Assembly: GCA_016281435.1 (NCBI GenBank)
Contig: JAEEIQ010000053.1
Span: forward strand, 1-37,452
Direction of reading: 5' to 3'
Length of the DNA: 37,452 nt
Source of the DNA: Bacteroidales bacterium
GTDB taxonomy: Bacteria; Bacteroidota; Bacteroidia; Bacteroidales; UBA932
Made by a program: the position numbers and the translations under genes. The notes beneath the pieces were generated by a model. It ran no database searches. It was not told where the DNA came from and saw only the letters and a program-made list of their open reading frames with translations. Shown in pieces: positions 15,595 to 24,559 of this stretch. The stretch's first letter is position 1, and the number at the start of each line of letters is the position of its first letter.

Positions 15595-18500
15595 ATGACT
15601 GAAACAAGATTCAAACTTTGGAACCGGATATGCGCCGCAGTCGCATTCGTCGCCTCGGCCGTGACATATCTTCTCACCATAGAGCCGTCGGCTTCTTTCT
15701 GGGACTGCGGCGAGTTTATCGCCTCGTCCTACAAGCTTGAAGTGGGCCATCCTCCCGGAAACCCCGTCTTCCAGCTGATAGCCCGTTTCTTCACGATATT
15801 CGGGGATGCGTCCCACGCGGCGGTAATCGTCAATTCCATGAGCGCCATATGTTCGGCTCTGACGATACTGCTGTTGTATCTTACGATAGTTTTCTTCGCG
15901 AAGAGGCTGTTCAGCTCTTCCGATGGCGGTTATACGACAGGTCAGGCCGTTGCTATCTTCGGCAGCGGTCTTGTCGGGGCCCTCGCATACACTTTCTCCG
16001 ACACCTTCTGGTTCTCCGCGGTCGAAGGCGAGGTCTATGCCATGTCCTCCCTGTTCACGGCCCTGGTCTTCTGGGCCATGACAAAGTGGTACGAGCAGGC
16101 GGACGGCCCCCGCGCAAACCGCTGGATAGTGCTTATCAGTTTCCTGATGGGCCTGTCGATAGGTGTGCACCTCCTGAACCTCCTGGCGATTCCCGCCCTC
16201 GTGTTCATGTATTATTATAGGAAGAACGAGGACGGCCGGTTCACTTTCAAGATGGCCCTCAAGGCCCTTCTCATCGGTGCGGCCATAGTCGGCGTGATCC
16301 TTTTCGTCATCATCCCCTGGACCCCGAAGGTCGCTGCTTACACGGATCTCTTCTTCGTGAACGTCCTCGGCCTTCCATACAACACCGGAGCCGCCTTCTT
16401 CGTGGCCGTGCTTATCGGAGCTTGCTTCTGGGGCATATCGTGGACCTTCCGGCACGGCAAGGTCTTCGCCAATACGGTCCTGCTGTGCTACGTATCCATC
16501 CTGATAGGATTCTCGATTTTTTCGATAGACATCATACGCTCCGCCGCAAAGACTCCGACCAACGAATACCAGCCGGACAACGCCTTCACCCTCGTGCGCT
16601 ACCTGACCCGGGAGCAGTACGGGAGCACCCCGCTTCTCTACGGCCAGTATTACGATGCGCCGTATGACTTGAAACAGAGCAAGTACTGGGCTCCGCTGGA
16701 CGGACGCTACGCCCACGTGGACGCCCCGGTGGACGCAAAATACAAACCCGAGGGCAAGATGCTCTTCCCCAGGATGTGGAGCAGCCCCGAGCCGCGGTAC
16801 GCCGACTTTTACGAGGCCTATACCGGAGGGAAAGGCAGGACGGTACGCGGAGCGACCCACAAGAAGCCCTCGCAGATAGCGAACCTGTCGTACTTCTTCG
16901 ACTACCAGCTCAACTGGATGTACTGGCGCTATTTCTTCTGGAATTTCGTCGGACGCCAGAACGACATCCATAGCCCTTCGCCGGGAGATATCTTCCACGG
17001 CAACTGGGAGAGCGGGATCGGATTCCTCGACTCCGTGCGCCTCGGCGACCAGGGTGATGCGCCGGAGTGCCTTGCCTCGAACAAGGGCAAGAACCACTAT
17101 TTCTTCCTCCCCCTGCTGCTCGGCCTTCTCGGCCTGTTCTTCCAGTTCGCCCGGGACAAGAGGGGATGCTGGCTGACCTTCCTGATGTTCTTCATGACCG
17201 GGATAGCCATCGTGGTCTATCTCAACCAGCCGCCGTTCCAGGTTCGTGAGAGGGACTACGTCTATGCAGGTTCATTCTATTTCTTCGCAGTGTGGATAGG
17301 ACTGGCCGTGGCGGCGTTCTACGGATGGATTTCCGATGCCGCGAAGGGCAGGGGCGGCACGGTCACGGCGGCCGTGGCCACTGCTGCCTGCCTGTGCGTC
17401 CCCGCCCTCATGGGTGCGCAGAACTGGGACGACCATGACCGTTCGAACCGCGCCACCGCGGTCGAACTTGCGGCCAACTACCTCAACTCGGTCGGCAAGG
17501 ACGGCATACTCGTCACGCACGGGGATAACGACACTTTCCCCGTCTGGTATGCCCAGGAGGTCGAATCCATACGCACCGACGTGCGCATATGCAACACCTC
17601 GCTGCTCGGGACCGACTGGCACATCGACCAGATGCGCTACGCGGTCAACGAGTCCGCTCCGCTGGACATCAGCGTCCCTCACAGCCAGTACCTCTACGGC
17701 ACGAACGAGTATATTCCCATCTACGACACCCGCGGAGGGACCATGGACATCAGGGACGTCATGACCCTGTTCCGTCATCCGAAGGTCAAGGTGGCCCTTA
17801 CCAGCGGCCGCAAGGTAGACTACATAGCCTCGCGCCGGATACGCATCCCCGTGGACAAGGAGAACGCCCTGCGCAGCGGCCTCGTGCGTTCCGAAAACCT
17901 GGAATCCGTCCCCGATAGCATAGTGCTGAACATCCCGAAGGACAAGGACTACCTGAGCAAGCCTGAGCTCTTCATCCTCGACCTCCTCTCGAATTATAAA
18001 TGGGACAGGCCCCTGCACTTCCTCAATATGGGCGGGGACCTCAACGTGGGCATCAAGGAGTATCTCGAGTACTGCGGCTATTCCTACAGGCTCGTTCCCT
18101 GGCGCAACCGTCCCACTTCCACCAATATAGGCAAGGTGGACACGGACCATCTGTGGCATCTGATGACGGAAGTCTTCCGCTGGGACGCCCTGGGACGTGA
18201 TGACTATTTCATCGATTACCAGAATCTCTATACCCACCTCGGGGTATCTTCCGTAAGGGGCAATTTCGTCACCTGCGCCAAGGCGTTCCTGAAGGAAGGT
18301 CAGCGGGACAGGGCCCTTGCGATGCTCGACAAGAGCCGCGAGGTGATGGCCCATTATCCGCTGGAGTCCATCCCTCTGGGATTCTCCGGCAACGATTACA
18401 TGGTCATAGAGACGATCGAGCTCTACTACAGTCTCGGCAAGCCCGAAGTCGCCCGCGAGATTGCAGGGCAGCTGGGAGGAGACCTTATCGCCGCCGCACG

Positions 18501-18672
18501 CTTCTACCTCGAATTCTATGAGTTCGCCCATGAGGACTTCGAGCTTTGCGGCAACTACATCTATTATCTCGCCGACGCTCTCAAGAAGGGCGGGGACAAG
18601 GAACTTGCGGAAGCTCTGACGAAGAGCCTCACCGACCTTGTCCACGTGGCGTCCGGATCCGACAAGAAATGA
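15595..18672 (+). CDS. DUF2723 (GT117-like) polytopic membrane protein
   Basis: The frame extends far upstream without a stop, but that stretch is antisense to the SUI1-led operon; the ATG at 15595 follows the promoter and starts MTETRFKLW, giving 1025 residues. The first transmembrane helix is followed by the family motif FWDCGEFIASSYKLEVGHPP (about residues 35-54), which carries the acidic catalytic-type residues of GT-C enzymes. Around a dozen membrane helices follow, to about residue 600, then a soluble C-terminal part with THGDNDTFPVWY and helical repeats. DUF2723 includes human TMEM260, reported as a protein O-mannosyltransferase, so a role in envelope protein or lipid glycosylation is plausible, but the donor and target are unknown. 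It overlaps the next gene by 4 bp (ATGA). Confidence 0.9.
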   Translation: MTETRFKLWNRICAAVAFVASAVTYLLTIEPSASFWDCGEFIASSYKLEVGHPPGNPVFQLIARFFTIFGDASHAAVIVNSMSAICSALTILLLYLTIVFFAKRLFSSSDGGYTTGQAVAIFGSGLVGALAYTFSDTFWFSAVEGEVYAMSSLFTALVFWAMTKWYEQADGPRANRWIVLISFLMGLSIGVHLLNLLAIPALVFMYYYRKNEDGRFTFKMALKALLIGAAIVGVILFVIIPWTPKVAAYTDLFFVNVLGLPYNTGAAFFVAVLIGACFWGISWTFRHGKVFANTVLLCYVSILIGFSIFSIDIIRSAAKTPTNEYQPDNAFTLVRYLTREQYGSTPLLYGQYYDAPYDLKQSKYWAPLDGRYAHVDAPVDAKYKPEGKMLFPRMWSSPEPRYADFYEAYTGGKGRTVRGATHKKPSQIANLSYFFDYQLNWMYWRYFFWNFVGRQNDIHSPSPGDIFHGNWESGIGFLDSVRLGDQGDAPECLASNKGKNHYFFLPLLLGLLGLFFQFARDKRGCWLTFLMFFMTGIAIVVYLNQPPFQVRERDYVYAGSFYFFAVWIGLAVAAFYGWISDAAKGRGGTVTAAVATAACLCVPALMGAQNWDDHDRSNRATAVELAANYLNSVGKDGILVTHGDNDTFPVWYAQEVESIRTDVRICNTSLLGTDWHIDQMRYAVNESAPLDISVPHSQYLYGTNEYIPIYDTRGGTMDIRDVMTLFRHPKVKVALTSGRKVDYIASRRIRIPVDKENALRSGLVRSENLESVPDSIVLNIPKDKDYLSKPELFILDLLSNYKWDRPLHFLNMGGDLNVGIKEYLEYCGYSYRLVPWRNRPTSTNIGKVDTDHLWHLMTEVFRWDALGRDDYFIDYQNLYTHLGVSSVRGNFVTCAKAFLKEGQRDRALAMLDKSREVMAHYPLESIPLGFSGNDYMVIETIELYYSLGKPEVAREIAGQLGGDLIAAARFYLEFYEFAHEDFELCGNYIYYLADALKKGGDKELAEALTKSLTDLVHVASGSDKK

Positions 18673-19595
18673 AGACGGAGTACCCTTCCCTGCAGTGGCG
18701 GGACTACGAGCTCGTGGACTGCGGCTCCTTTGAGAAGCTGGAGAGGTTCGGGCAGTACTTCCTCGCCCGTCCCGAGCCCAAAGCCCTGTGGGACAAGGCT
18801 ATGTCCGAAGCCGAATGGGACAGGGCCGTCCATACCCGCTTCATCCCCGGCGCCGGTTTCGGCAAGGCCGGAAAAGAGGATTCGGGCACATGGACCCGCA
18901 CTGCGAGAAGGATGGAGGGACAGTGGCCGGTACACTACGGCATCGGCGGCCCGTCCTTCAACCTGCGCCTCGGCCTGACCTCCTTCAAGCATGTTGGAGT
19001 CTTTCCCGAACAGGCTCCGAACTGGGAGTACATCTACAGCCATACGATGACCCTTGCCCAAAAGGCCGCCGCGGAAGGCCGGCCGGCTCCGCGGGTCCTC
19101 AACCTTTTTGCATACACCGGGGCGGCGTCCCTTGCCGCGAAGGCGGCGGGCGCTGACGTGACGCATCTGGATTCGGTGCGCCAGGTCGTGACCTGGGCCA
19201 GGGAGAACATGGAACGCTCCGGCCTTGACGGCATACGCTGGATAGTTGAGGACGCCATGAAATTCGCCGTGCGCGAAGCCCGTCGCGGCCGCCGGTACAA
19301 CGGGATAATCATGGATCCCCCCGCCTACGGCCACGGCCCCGACGGGGAGAAGTGGAAGCTCGACGAATGCCTTTTCGACCTTCTCAAGACGGTCTCGCAG
19401 ATACTTGAGCCCGTGGACAGTTTCCTCGTGCTGAACCTGTATTCCAACGGCTATTCGGCCATGCTCGGGGAAACCATGGTGCGCGAAGCCTTCCGTCCGG
19501 GGGAGGATGCCGAAATCGAAAGCGGGGAGCTGGCCCTCCGCGACCGCGCCGGCAGGAGCCTTCCCCTCTCCATTTTCGTCAGGATGGCCCGCTAG
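18669..19595 (+). CDS. Class I SAM-dependent methyltransferase (RlmI/PF10672-like)
   Basis: The frame is open from 18546, but the ATG at 18669 overlaps the DUF2723 stop (ATGA) and gives the expected N-terminus, [10 protein letters not shown]; 308 residues. An N-terminal beta-rich region (about 1-100) precedes a Rossmann methyltransferase domain with the SAM motif [20 protein letters not shown] (about 137-156), an acidic end of beta-2 (THLDSV), and catalytic motif [11 protein letters not shown] at 216-224. This resembles 23S rRNA cytosine-C5 methyltransferases of the RlmI group, but it lacks a clear PUA domain, so the target nucleotide is open. Translational coupling to DUF2723 is seen; a functional link is not established. 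Confidence 0.85.
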   Translation: MKTEYPSLQWRDYELVDCGSFEKLERFGQYFLARPEPKALWDKAMSEAEWDRAVHTRFIPGAGFGKAGKEDSGTWTRTARRMEGQWPVHYGIGGPSFNLRLGLTSFKHVGVFPEQAPNWEYIYSHTMTLAQKAAAEGRPAPRVLNLFAYTGAASLAAKAAGADVTHLDSVRQVVTWARENMERSGLDGIRWIVEDAMKFAVREARRGRRYNGIIMDPPAYGHGPDGEKWKLDECLFDLLKTVSQILEPVDSFLVLNLYSNGYSAMLGETMVREAFRPGEDAEIESGELALRDRAGRSLPLSIFVRMAR

Positions 19596-19599
19596 AAGA

Positions 19600-19629
19600 T
19601 TGCCATCCACGAAAAAAGTGTTATTTTTG
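19600..19629 (+). promoter_or_regulatory. Promoter of pgk
   Basis: TTG at 19600-19602, a 19-bp spacer and TATTTTTG at 19622-19629 match the Bacteroides consensus. The predicted start is about 19633, leaving about 22 nt to the pgk ATG. The -33 element lies in the right arm of a 7-bp inverted repeat (GGATGGC 19582-19588, GCCATCC 19602-19608) that spans the end of the upstream gene. Confidence 0.8.
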
Positions 19630-19654
19630 TAGTTCGAAACTTTATAAGACTATT

Positions 19655-20908
19655 ATGCAGCAGTTCATCGACTCCTACGATTTCAAGGGCAAGAAAGCCA
19701 TCGTGCGCGTTGATTTCAACGTCCCCCTTGATGAAAATTTCAACATCACCGACGACACCCGCATACGTGCGGCGATGCCGACTCTCAAGAAGGTCCTTGC
19801 CGGTGGCGGATCCCTTATCATAATGTCCCACCTGGGACGCCCCAAGAAGGTTGATCCCAAGTTCTCCCTGAAGCACATCGTCGCCCATGTCAGCGAGAGC
19901 CTTGGCGTTCCCGTCCAGTTTGCGGAAGATTGCCAGAAGGCTGACGCGCAGGTCGCCGCATTGAAACCGGGAGAGGCCCTGCTGCTCGAGAACCTCCGCT
20001 TCTATGCGGAAGAAGAAGGAAAGCCCCGCGGACTCGCGGAGGATGCCTCGGACGAAGAGAAGAAGGCTGCGAAAGCCGTTGTCAAGGAGAGCCAGAAGGA
20101 ATTCGTGAAGAAACTCGCCTCCTACGCCGACTGCTATATCAACGACGCCTTCGGAACTGCCCACCGCGCCCACGGCTCAACCGCTCTCATCGCGAAGTAT
20201 TTCCCGGACGACAAGATGTTCGGCTACCTCATGGAAGGTGAGATCAAAGCCATCGACAATGTCCTGAAGAACGCCCAGAGGCCCTTTACGGCCATCATCG
20301 GCGGCTCCAAGGTCTCTTCCAAGCTCGCGGTCCTGAAGAACCTCGTCGGCAAGGTCGACAACCTCATCATCGGCGGCGGAATGGGCTACACCTTCATCAA
20401 GGCCGAAGGCGGAAAAATCGGCACGTCCCTGCACGAGGACGAACTTATCCCCGATGCGCTCGAGATCATGGCCGAGGCCAAGGCGAAGGGCGTGAATCTC
20501 TCGCTTTCAGTCCAGACCAAGGTTGCGGACGACTTCAGCAACGACGCCAATGTCCAGCTGGTTCCTTCGCACGAGATTCCTGACGGCTGGGAAGGCATGG
20601 ACGCCGGCCCGAAGTCCCTGGAGAACTGGAGGAACATCATCATGAACTCCAAGACCATACTCTGGAACGGCCCTGTCGGCGTGTTCGAGATGCCCAAGTT
20701 CGCGGAAGGCACGCTCCAGATTGCGAAGGACCTCGCTGACGCCACGGCGGCCGGCGCATACACCCTCGTCGGAGGCGGCGACTCGGTCGCAGCCGTGACC
20801 CGCATGGGCTTCGCCGACAAGGTCAGCTACGTCTCCACCGGAGGCGGCGCCATGCTCGAGGCCATCGAAGGCAAGGAACTGCCCGGCATCGCGGCCATCC
20901 GCGAGTAA
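19655..20908 (+). CDS. pgk: Phosphoglycerate kinase
   Basis: This 417-residue enzyme transfers phosphate from 1,3-bisphosphoglycerate to ADP in glycolysis. The N-domain substrate-binding motifs are [20 protein letters not shown] (residues 19-38) and SHLGRPK with the basic-patch Arg. The [12 protein letters not shown] stretch sits at the start of the nucleotide domain, [16 protein letters not shown] is in the C-domain, and the closing GGGDSVAAV and STGGGAMLE loops bind the phosphate groups. Bacteroidota Pgk carries an insert around residues 120-145 rich in Glu/Lys ([15 protein letters not shown]), present here. It has its own consensus promoter and is followed by lgt after 14 nt. Confidence 0.97.
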   Translation: MQQFIDSYDFKGKKAIVRVDFNVPLDENFNITDDTRIRAAMPTLKKVLAGGGSLIIMSHLGRPKKVDPKFSLKHIVAHVSESLGVPVQFAEDCQKADAQVAALKPGEALLLENLRFYAEEEGKPRGLAEDASDEEKKAAKAVVKESQKEFVKKLASYADCYINDAFGTAHRAHGSTALIAKYFPDDKMFGYLMEGEIKAIDNVLKNAQRPFTAIIGGSKVSSKLAVLKNLVGKVDNLIIGGGMGYTFIKAEGGKIGTSLHEDELIPDALEIMAEAKAKGVNLSLSVQTKVADDFSNDANVQLVPSHEIPDGWEGMDAGPKSLENWRNIIMNSKTILWNGPVGVFEMPKFAEGTLQIAKDLADATAAGAYTLVGGGDSVAAVTRMGFADKVSYVSTGGGAMLEAIEGKELPGIAAIRE

Positions 20909-20922
20909 AATAAACCAGAGTC

Positions 20923-21810
20923 ATGTTCCAGCAGCTTGTCGTCCACTGGCACGTAGATCCCGTGCTGTTCCATATCTTCGGACTTGAGATCCGGTGGTAT
21001 GCCCTTCTTTTCGTGTCGGGCTTCATCATCGGCTGGTATCTTTTCCGTTGGTTCGTCCGGCGGGAGGGCATTCCGGAGACAGTGCTTGACCCGCTGCTGT
21101 ACACGCTGCTCTTCTGCACCATAGTGGGAGCCCGGCTGGGACACTGCCTGTTCTACCAGCCGGACTACTACCTTGGGTCCTGGCAGGGATTCTGGGAAAT
21201 CTTCATGCCCTGGAAGGGCGGCCTGGCCAGCCACGGCGGGGCAATAGCCCTGCTGCTCGGAATGTGGTGGTTCTCAAGGAAGTACGGAAAGAAGTATGAT
21301 TTCGACTTTCTTTGGATCATGGACCGCCTGTGCATCACGGTCGCATTCGCGGGCTGCCTGATACGCTGCGGCAACCTCTTCAATTCCGAGATTTACGGCG
21401 ATGTGACGTCCCTGCCGTGGGGCTTTGTCTACGAACTCCGCGGGGAGACCGAGCCCAAGCACCCGACGCACATCTACGAAGCCCTGAGCTATCTCATCCT
21501 CGGTCTTATACTCGTCTGGATATATGCAAAGAAACTGGACAAGGTCTATCGCGGATTCTTCTTCGGGGCTTTCCTCATCGGGTGTTTCGGGATGCGCTTC
21601 CTCATCGAGTTCATCAAGGAACCGCAGGTCGGTTTCGAGGAGAACATGGTCCTCAACATGGGCCAGCTCCTTTCGATCCCGTTCATCATCGCCGGAATAG
21701 CGCTGATAATCTTCTCGTTCAGCAAGAAACTTCCGGCTGCGGCGGTCCACCCGGAAACAGCCCGCAAGCCCAAGGAAGAAACGCATTTCGCGAAGCCCCT
21801 GGGCCGGTAG
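20923..21810 (+). CDS. lgt: Prolipoprotein diacylglyceryl transferase
   Basis: This 295-residue polytopic inner-membrane enzyme adds diacylglycerol to the lipobox Cys of prolipoproteins, the first step of lipoprotein maturation. Visible signatures are GLEIRWYALLF in the first helix, GARLGHCLFYQPDYY, the SHGG loop with the important His, and the Lgt signature CLIRCGNLFNSEIYG with essential Arg and Asn. A last helix bears GMRFLIEFIKEPQ. It is co-transcribed with pgk. At least seven predicted lipoproteins in this window would be its substrates. The C-terminal 25 residues are a charged tail. Confidence 0.96.
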   Translation: MFQQLVVHWHVDPVLFHIFGLEIRWYALLFVSGFIIGWYLFRWFVRREGIPETVLDPLLYTLLFCTIVGARLGHCLFYQPDYYLGSWQGFWEIFMPWKGGLASHGGAIALLLGMWWFSRKYGKKYDFDFLWIMDRLCITVAFAGCLIRCGNLFNSEIYGDVTSLPWGFVYELRGETEPKHPTHIYEALSYLILGLILVWIYAKKLDKVYRGFFFGAFLIGCFGMRFLIEFIKEPQVGFEENMVLNMGQLLSIPFIIAGIALIIFSFSKKLPAAAVHPETARKPKEETHFAKPLGR

Positions 21811-21813
21811 CTC

Positions 21814-21886
21814 GTGGCGGGCGCCACCATTACGACGGGTCTCGCTCCAGACAGGCATCGCGCTACAGGCGTGCCATGCCCGCCAC
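21814..21886 (+). other. Structured 73-nt element after lgt (possible RNA three-way junction)
   Basis: GTGGCGGGC (21814-21822) and GCCCGCCAC (21878-21886) are perfect 9-base complements. Between them lie GTCT/AGAC (21839-21842, 21849-21852) and a longer hairpin GGCA-CGC/GCG-TGCC (21854-21861, 21869-21875) with a 7-nt loop and one bulged T. It begins 3 nt after the lgt stop. It does not fold as a tRNA and I know no family for it. Confidence 0.4.
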
Positions 21887-21895
21887 CGTTCCGCT

Positions 21896-21927
21896 GCCCT
21901 GCCGGCTTCCTGCAGGGCCTTTCATTT
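21896..21927 (+). terminator. Hairpin terminator of pgk-lgt
   Basis: GCCCTGC (21896-21902) pairs perfectly with GCAGGGC (21912-21918) around a 9-nt loop and is followed by the T-rich CTTTCATTT. It lies between lgt and the tolC promoter and fits a Rho-independent terminator. Confidence 0.65.
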
Positions 21928-21950
21928 AGGTATGAATTTTGCTATCTTTG
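21920..21950 (+). promoter_or_regulatory. Promoter of the efflux operon
   Basis: TATCTTTG at 21943-21950 is a perfect -7 element, with TTTC at 21920-21923 as a -33 candidate at a 19-bp spacing. The predicted start is about 21954, leaving about 18 nt to the ATG at 21972. The -33 overlaps the tail of the upstream terminator. Confidence 0.7.
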
Positions 21951-21971
21951 CAGCCCTGTAAAACAGAGTGT

Positions 21972-23516
21972 ATGAGAAGAGTTCAATTATTGTTGATCAT
22001 ATCGTTGATGGTTCCGATTCCTGCCCTTTCGCAGATACGCCCGGGCTCTCCGGCTCCGGAGGATACTGCGGCATCCGGACAGGAGCAGGCGGACAGCGCG
22101 AAACCGGCACCCACCCTCCTGACCCTTGAGCAGGCGCTGCAGTTCGCTCTCAGCGAAAACGTCTCGGTGAAGGTGGCGGACAAGGAGATAGAACGGGCCG
22201 GTTATGCCCGCAAAGGCTCCTACGCGGCGCTCTTTCCGCAGGTGGACGGCAACGGCGCATACCAGCGTACGATCAAGAAGCAGATAATGTACATGGACGG
22301 GGACGGATTCGACTTCTCATCCATGATAGGCGAATCCCTTGCGGCATACCTGATGCCCCTTTACGCCCAGCATCCGGGCGTCACCCCTCCGGCTCCGGCC
22401 GCTCCCGAGGAAGATACTTCGGGCGGCAACGAAGGTTTCGCGGTAGGCCGCTGGAACACGTGGTCGGCAGGCGTTTCCGCCAGCATGCCCCTCGTGAACG
22501 CGCAGCTGTGGAAGAGCCTTGCGATTTCGGACAAGGACGTGGAACTTGCCGTGGAGAAGGCGAGATCCTCCCGTCTCGAGACGGTCACGCAGGTGAAGCA
22601 GGCCTTCTTCGGGGTCCTTCTTGCGAAGCAGGCTTTCGAAGTGTACAAGAGCGTCTATGAAAACGCCCTCGAGAATCTGGACCTGATAGAGAAGAAGTAC
22701 CGCTCGCAGCGGGCTTCCGAACTGGACCTGACACGCGCGAAGACCACCCTCGCCAACGCAATACCCAATGTCTACGATGCGGAGAACGCGATAATGATAG
22801 CCCTCTGGCAGCTCAAGGCCGTAATGGGCATGAACCTGGACGAGAACATCGACGTGGCCGGTTCGCTTGACGACTATGCCGAACACATGTTCTATGACCT
22901 GAATGAAAGCGCTTCCGCGAGCCTCGAGAACAACTCCGCCCTGCGCCAGCTTGCCATCCAGGCCGAGCAGCTGGCTTCCTCGGTGAAGCTCCAGCAGTAC
23001 GCTTCCCTTCCGAGCCTTGCCCTGGGATTTTCCTACAGCCTGAACGCCATGGCGAACGACTTCAAGTTCAGCGAGTACCAGTGGTCGCCCTATTCCTACG
23101 TCGGGCTCAGCCTGTCCATCCCAATCTTCGCCGGGGGCAAGCGCACCCAGGCGGTCAGGCAGGCCCGCGTGCAGGCCGTGGAACTGGACCTCCAGAGGGA
23201 GAACACCGAGCGTCAGCTGAGGATAGCCATACGCCAGTACCTCAACACCATGGATACGGCGATGAAGAGCTATTCCTCTGCCCGCAGCGCGGTTGAATCG
23301 GCGGAAAAGGCCTATTCGATCGCGTCCAAGTCCTACAACGTCGGGCGCAGCACCCTGACGGACCTGAACGACGCTCAGCTCGCCCTGACACAGGCCCGGC
23401 TCGGCGTCTGCCAGGCCGTGTACAATTTCGTCGTGGCGAAAGCCAATCTCGAAGGCACCCTGGGCGCGGACTTCATTGACGAAAGCGGCAATGTCCAATT
23501 GAACAAGACATATTGA
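21972..23516 (+). CDS. TolC-family outer-membrane efflux channel
   Basis: The in-frame alternative start at 21939 lies inside the promoter, so the ATG at 21972 is chosen; it gives a signal peptide (MRRVQLLLIISLMVPIPALSQ) and 514 residues. Two TolC-type halves of long helices and short strands are seen: TLEQALQFALSENVSV near the N-terminus and YASLPSLALGFSYSLN and YVGLSLSIPIFAGGKR in the second half, with QARLGVCQAVYNFVVAKANLEGTLG at the end, as in outer-membrane efflux proteins (OEP). A low-complexity acidic/Pro-rich insert (about 130-155) is in the first half. It forms the outer-membrane exit duct for the adaptor and pump encoded next. Its stop (TGATG) overlaps the adaptor start. Confidence 0.93.
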   Translation: MRRVQLLLIISLMVPIPALSQIRPGSPAPEDTAASGQEQADSAKPAPTLLTLEQALQFALSENVSVKVADKEIERAGYARKGSYAALFPQVDGNGAYQRTIKKQIMYMDGDGFDFSSMIGESLAAYLMPLYAQHPGVTPPAPAAPEEDTSGGNEGFAVGRWNTWSAGVSASMPLVNAQLWKSLAISDKDVELAVEKARSSRLETVTQVKQAFFGVLLAKQAFEVYKSVYENALENLDLIEKKYRSQRASELDLTRAKTTLANAIPNVYDAENAIMIALWQLKAVMGMNLDENIDVAGSLDDYAEHMFYDLNESASASLENNSALRQLAIQAEQLASSVKLQQYASLPSLALGFSYSLNAMANDFKFSEYQWSPYSYVGLSLSIPIFAGGKRTQAVRQARVQAVELDLQRENTERQLRIAIRQYLNTMDTAMKSYSSARSAVESAEKAYSIASKSYNVGRSTLTDLNDAQLALTQARLGVCQAVYNFVVAKANLEGTLGADFIDESGNVQLNKTY

Positions 23517-24559
23517 TGAATATGAAAAGATACATTATACCCGTCGCGGCGGTCCTTTTCGCCACCCTGGCATCTTGCGGCAACGGCGCCGTCAGGCAGC
23601 CCAAGGCCGCCGGGACCCCCGAATTGAGCGCGGCTCCCGTCCTGCAGCTTGTCGAAGTGCAGGCTGCCGCAAAGGAAAACGTGCCGTACACGATGGTCTT
23701 CTCCAGTACCGTACAGGCCAACATCGTCAACAACATCGCTCCCCAGACCGCGGGCCGCATAGTGCGCATCAATGCCGAGATCGGCGACTTCGTCAATGCC
23801 GGCCAGGTGCTCGCCGAGATGGAAAGGGCAAACCTGATCCAGGCCGAACTCCGCCTCAAGAACGCCAAGGCCGAACTCGACAGGGTCAAGAGCCTGCTCG
23901 ACGAGGGAGCCATCAGCCAGTCCGACTACGACCAGCTGGAACTCAACTACAAGGTCTCCAAGAGCAGCTATGACAACCTGCGCGACAACACGATCCTCCG
24001 CTCGCCCGTGACCGGGGTCGTCACCGCCCGCAACTATGACAAGGGGGACATGTATTCGATGGCCCAGCCCCTTTTCACCGTCCAGCAGATAGTTCCCGTC
24101 AAGCTGCTCGTCCCCATCTCCGAGAGCGACTACACCCGTGTCAGCAAGGGGGACAAGGTCACCGTCCAGGCGGATGCCCTCCCGGGGCGCAGCTATGAGG
24201 GCAAGATAGTCCGCATCCATCCTACCATGGACGCGGCGACCCATACCTTCAACGTCGAGGTGCAGGTCCGCAACGAAAAGAAGGAACTCCGTCCCGGCAT
24301 GTTCGCCCGCGCAACGGTCGACTTCGGTTCCGCCAACTCGATCACCGTTCCAGACCAGGCTGTCGTGAAGATGCAGGGCGCCGGCACCCGTTCGGTCTAC
24401 GTCATGGAGGCCGACAGCACTGTCTCAGCCCGCGTTGTCACGCTCGGACGCCATTTCGATTCGAAGTACGAGATCCTTGAAGGCCTGGCCGAAGGCGAGA
24501 GCGTCGTCGTCAAGGGCGCATCCACGCTGAAGTCCGGAGAAAAAGTGCGTCTGCAATGA
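23516..24559 (+). CDS. RND efflux periplasmic adaptor (membrane fusion lipoprotein)
   Basis: Two ATGs are possible, at 23516 (overlapping the tolC-type stop by one base) and 23522; the second gives the neater signal peptide MKRYIIPVAAVLFATLASC. Either way it is a lipoprotein (lipobox LASC) of about 347 residues. The order is that of HlyD/AcrA adaptors: first half of the barrel-sandwich domain (NNIAPQTAGRIVRINAEIGD), an alpha-hairpin (LRLKNAKAELDRVKSLLDEG), the second half (ILRSPVTGVVTARNYDKGDM), a beta-barrel and a membrane-proximal domain ending near GEKVRLQ. It links the inner-membrane pump to the outer-membrane channel. Confidence 0.93.
   Translation: MNMKRYIIPVAAVLFATLASCGNGAVRQPKAAGTPELSAAPVLQLVEVQAAAKENVPYTMVFSSTVQANIVNNIAPQTAGRIVRINAEIGDFVNAGQVLAEMERANLIQAELRLKNAKAELDRVKSLLDEGAISQSDYDQLELNYKVSKSSYDNLRDNTILRSPVTGVVTARNYDKGDMYSMAQPLFTVQQIVPVKLLVPISESDYTRVSKGDKVTVQADALPGRSYEGKIVRIHPTMDAATHTFNVEVQVRNEKKELRPGMFARATVDFGSANSITVPDQAVVKMQGAGTRSVYVMEADSTVSARVVTLGRHFDSKYEILEGLAEGESVVVKGASTLKSGEKVRLQ

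Noticed and set aside
15580..18645. Long open frames on the minus strand opposite DUF2723 (15580-17097 and 17272-18645)
   Set aside because: They arise from the high GC and codon use of the DUF2723 gene on the other strand; their translations lack recognisable motifs and are rich in Gly, Arg, Glu and Val as expected of shadows.
19582..19608. 7-bp inverted repeat GGATGGC...GCCATCC across the end of the methyltransferase gene
   Set aside because: No T-run follows, and the right arm includes the pgk -33 element, so I could not support a terminator; it may be chance.
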